From an uncultured Roseateles sp. (GTDB lineage Bacteria > Pseudomonadota > Gammaproteobacteria > Burkholderiales > Burkholderiaceae), in NCBI GenBank assembly GCA_946480605.1, contig CAMLKW010000220.1, positions 1-7,324 of the forward strand: DNA of 7,324 nucleotides, given 5' to 3'. This document shows positions 5,345-7,324 of this stretch, piece after piece. The translations under genes were made by a program, and so were the position numbers. Numbering within the stretch: the first letter of the stretch is position 1; every line of letters begins with the position of its first letter. The notes beneath the pieces are model-generated. The model searched no databases. It worked only from the letters and a program-made list of their open reading frames with translations, and was not told the DNA's origin.

Positions 5345-6172
5345 TCAAGCCAGACGCTGATACCGCTTGCGTAGAAAGTCCGCCGCCAGGCCCGCATCGC
5401 CGCCCACGCGCTCGCCGATGTACAACTCCTGGCGGCGCTCCGCGATCTGAGCGCGCAGCCGGGCGGCCATGATGTCCAGCGGCTTCATGCCACCGGCCTC
5501 GGCGCGCTCGATGGCCTCACGCAGCTGGTGCATCTGCAGGTTCTGCAGCAGCGCCGTCTGCGCCTGCACGACGCGGATGCGGCCCTGCACGAGGTGCTCG
5601 CACAGGCCCAGCCAGGCGCGCACGGCGTCGGCCGGGCCGCCGATCACCTTCTCGGGCGCCTCGCCCGCCGCCAGCAGCAATGACTCCAGCTTCTGGCGGT
5701 CGCCGCGCTCGTAGGCGTCGTTGACGATGCTCATGCGCTGTTCGCAGACCTCGCGGTCCGGGCCGGGCGGCGCCAGGTCGGGGTGGAAGCGCTTGGCGGC
5801 GCGCCGGTACAGCGTCTTCAGCGTGGGCGGCGGCAGATCCATCGTCGGGCCGGTGGGCTCGGGCGGCAGCGGCGTGGCCGCGGGCAGCGCCGGAATCTCG
5901 GGCCAGGGCTTGGTGCGTGGCGACGCCGCTGCCGGCACGTCCACGCCCTGGCGCTTCAGCGCGTCGGACAGCAGCGCGGTGGCCTGGTGCAGTTGCGCCT
6001 CCAGCTCGTCCAGCTCGCGCATCAGCGGGCCCAGCGCCTCCAGGTAGCGCAGGCGAAAGCCCAGCAGCTTGGCGCGGACGCCGTCGTGGTCGGCTTCCAG
6101 CACGGCCAGGTAGCGCTGCAGGTCCTGCAACTGCTCGCGCCGCCGCGTCATTTCGTGCCGTGTGACTGCCAT
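5345..6172 (-). CDS. J-domain protein with N-terminal coiled coil
   Basis: A 275-residue cytoplasmic protein. Residues 8-75 are rich in Leu, Glu and Arg with heptad-like spacing and should form a coiled coil or long helical hairpin. A Pro/Ala-rich linker (about 79-116) leads to a J-like domain at about 117-167 with LKTLYRRAAKRFHPDLAP; the HPD triad (130-132) needed to stimulate the Hsp70 (DnaK) ATPase is intact. The C-terminal 100 residues are again helical. It has no Gly/Phe region and no zinc finger, so it is a class C J-protein rather than DnaJ itself. This architecture recurs in proteobacteria as an uncharacterised family. I chose ATG at 6172; in-frame ATGs at 6181 and 6190 would add 3 or 6 residues, and no ribosome site separates them clearly. 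Because a strong terminator ends just 20 bases upstream of ATG 6190, it probably has its own promoter within the end of the pyrophosphatase gene or the short gap. Confidence 0.82.
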   Translation of the reverse strand: MAVTRHEMTRRREQLQDLQRYLAVLEADHDGVRAKLLGFRLRYLEALGPLMRELDELEAQLHQATALLSDALKRQGVDVPAAASPRTKPWPEIPALPAATPLPPEPTGPTMDLPPPTLKTLYRRAAKRFHPDLAPPGPDREVCEQRMSIVNDAYERGDRQKLESLLLAAGEAPEKVIGGPADAVRAWLGLCEHLVQGRIRVVQAQTALLQNLQMHQLREAIERAEAGGMKPLDIMAARLRAQIAERRQELYIGERVGGDAGLAADFLRKRYQRLA

Positions 6173-6210
6173 GCTCGCCATGGCCGCCATTCTGCCGCGG
6201 GCCGCCCATG

Positions 6211-6234
6211 AAAAACGGCCCGCGAGCGGGCCGT
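6211..6234 (-). terminator. Intrinsic terminator of the pyrophosphatase gene
   Basis: On the minus strand a perfect GC-rich stem (bases 6215-6222 against 6227-6234, loop 6223-6226, with a further potential C-G closing pair) is followed directly by five T residues (complement of AAAAA at 6211-6215). It lies 21 bases after the TAA of the pyrophosphatase gene (6256-6258). This is a textbook Rho-independent terminator for that gene. Confidence 0.88.
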
Positions 6235-6255
6235 CTGACCGGTGTTTACCAGGCT

Positions 6256-7324
6256 TTACTGTGATGCGGACGAGGCCGGCAGCTCGGCCACGCTGGCCGC
6301 CGAGGCCACCGGTTCGGCCGCGACGGCCGCCGCCGCCTGTGTGGGCGAGGGCGCCTGGCTGCCGGCGCTCATCGGCAGGATGGGCACGATCAGCAGCGCC
6401 ACGATGTTGATGATCTTGATGAGCGGGTTGACGGCCGGGCCGGCGGTGTCCTTGTAGGGGTCGCCCACGGTGTCGCCGGTCACGGCGGCCTTGTGCGCGT
6501 CGCCGCCCTTGCGGTGCTCCACGCCCTTGTCGTCCTTGAAGCCTTCCTCGATCAGCTTCTTGGCGTTGTCCCATGCGCCGCCGCCGGTGCACATGGAGAT
6601 GCCCACGAACAAGCCCGTGACGATCGTGCCCATCAGCAGGCCGCCCAGCGCAGCCGGGCCCAGCGTGAGGCCCACGATGATGGGCGCAGCCACCGGCAGC
6701 AGCGAAGGCACGATCATTTCCTTGATGGCGGCGGTGGTCAGCATGTCGACCGCGGCGCTGTAGTCCGGCTTGCGCTGGCCGGCCATGATGGCGCCGTCGG
6801 CGAACTGCTTGCGGACCTCCACGACAACTGCGCCGGCCGCACGGCCGACGGCTTCCATGGCCATGGCGCCGAACAGGTAGGGGATCAGCCCGCCTAGGAA
6901 CAGGCCGAGGATGACCTTGTGGTCGGACAGGTCGAACACGACGTGCATGCCGCGCGCCTCCAGCGCATGCGTGTAGTCGGCGAACAGCACCAGCGCGGCG
7001 AGGCCGGCGGAGCCGATGGCATAGCCCTTGGTGACGGCCTTGGTGGTGTTGCCGACGGCGTCCAGCGGGTCGGTGACGTCGCGCACGGCCGGGGGCAGGT
7101 CGCTCATCTCGGCGATGCCGCCGGCGTTGTCGGTAATGGGGCCGTAGGCGTCCAGCGCGACGACGATGCCGGCCATGCTCAGCATGGACGTGGCGGCGAC
7201 GGCGATGCCGTACAGGCCCGCCAGCGCGTAGGCCGCGTAGATGGCCGCGCAGACGAACAGCACCGGCCAGGCGGTGGACTTCATCGACACGCCCAGGCCA
7301 GCGATGACGTTGGTGCCGTGGCCG
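6256..7324 (-). CDS. hppA: Membrane-bound proton-translocating pyrophosphatase, K+-independent type (partial, C-terminal half)
   Basis: About 355 residues of an integral-membrane pyrophosphatase; the N-terminal part lies beyond the right edge, and translation is open to the last base with [11 protein letters not shown] leading into [11 protein letters not shown]. The enzyme hydrolyses cytoplasmic pyrophosphate and pumps protons across the membrane (family knowledge). The substrate-site motif [12 protein letters not shown], then [16 protein letters not shown], and near the end [20 protein letters not shown] are all present, with several hydrophobic helices between them. In GNTTKAVT the Lys (AAG, complement of 7039-7041) and the Thr three residues later are the residues that mark K+-independent pumps; K+-dependent enzymes have Ala at both. 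After the last helix ([10 protein letters not shown]) there is a low-complexity tail of about 35 residues rich in Ala, Ser and Pro that is not part of the catalytic core. The gene ends with TAA and a strong terminator. Confidence 0.96.
   Translation of the reverse strand, partial: GHGTNVIAGLGVSMKSTAWPVLFVCAAIYAAYALAGLYGIAVAATSMLSMAGIVVALDAYGPITDNAGGIAEMSDLPPAVRDVTDPLDAVGNTTKAVTKGYAIGSAGLAALVLFADYTHALEARGMHVVFDLSDHKVILGLFLGGLIPYLFGAMAMEAVGRAAGAVVVEVRKQFADGAIMAGQRKPDYSAAVDMLTTAAIKEMIVPSLLPVAAPIIVGLTLGPAALGGLLMGTIVTGLFVGISMCTGGGAWDNAKKLIEEGFKDDKGVEHRKGGDAHKAAVTGDTVGDPYKDTAGPAVNPLIKIINIVALLIVPILPMSAGSQAPSPTQAAAAVAAEPVASAASVAELPASSASQ

Noticed and set aside
6173..6592. N-terminal extension of the J-domain frame to 6592
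   Set aside because: The extension reads through the terminator and the antisense of the pyrophosphatase end as an Arg/Gly-rich low-complexity stretch. The ATGs at 6172-6190 give a normal protein start.

Overview
This is a gene-dense, GC-rich window. Codon use, the high-affinity branched-chain amino acid ABC cassette type, and a potassium-independent membrane pyrophosphatase beside a coiled-coil J-domain gene all fit a betaproteobacterium of the Burkholderiales, perhaps near Comamonadaceae or the Leptothrix/Rubrivivax group. That placement is an inference from family resemblance, not a search. I see no tRNA, rRNA, CRISPR array, insertion sequence or phage gene.

Layout: (a) 1-886, plus strand: the end of a LivG-like ATPase gene and a complete LivF-like ATPase gene overlapping it by one base (TGATG). 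(b) 900-1427, minus strand, convergent with livF: a degenerate GGDEF protein that has lost the catalytic motif but keeps an RxxD inhibitory-site motif. (c) 1428-1626: a divergent intergenic region with a long inverted repeat (1457-1531), then an A-tract and a candidate ECF-type promoter. (d) 1627-4893, plus strand: an ECF sigma factor of the Sigma70_ECF/TIGR02999 type, followed 18 bases later by a large transmembrane Ser/Thr protein kinase with a TPR-like C-terminal half. (e) 4958-5329, plus strand: a small orphan protein with four cysteines. (f) 5345-6172, minus strand: a J-domain protein with a long N-terminal helical region. (g) 6211-6234: a clear intrinsic terminator on the minus strand. 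(h) 6256-7324, minus strand: the C-terminal half of a proton-pumping membrane pyrophosphatase, running off the right edge.

The most interesting unit is the sigma factor/kinase pair at 1627-4893. The sigma factor has DTTA where classical ECF factors carry the acidic DAED motif in region 2.2, so it may be unable to bind core RNA polymerase well until a threonine is phosphorylated. The adjacent kinase has all its catalytic motifs, one membrane segment and a TPR-like sensor half. This matches the logic described for the Vibrio parahaemolyticus EcfP/PknT pair, where sigma phosphorylation replaces anti-sigma control. The downstream small protein and the divergent c-di-GMP-receptor-like gene are possible partners or targets; their link to the system is inferred only from position.

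From about 3,500 to 5,330 the coding sequence has visibly more A/T in third positions than its flanks. That covers the kinase's C-terminal sensor half and the small orphan gene, and it suggests a faster-evolving or separately acquired module.
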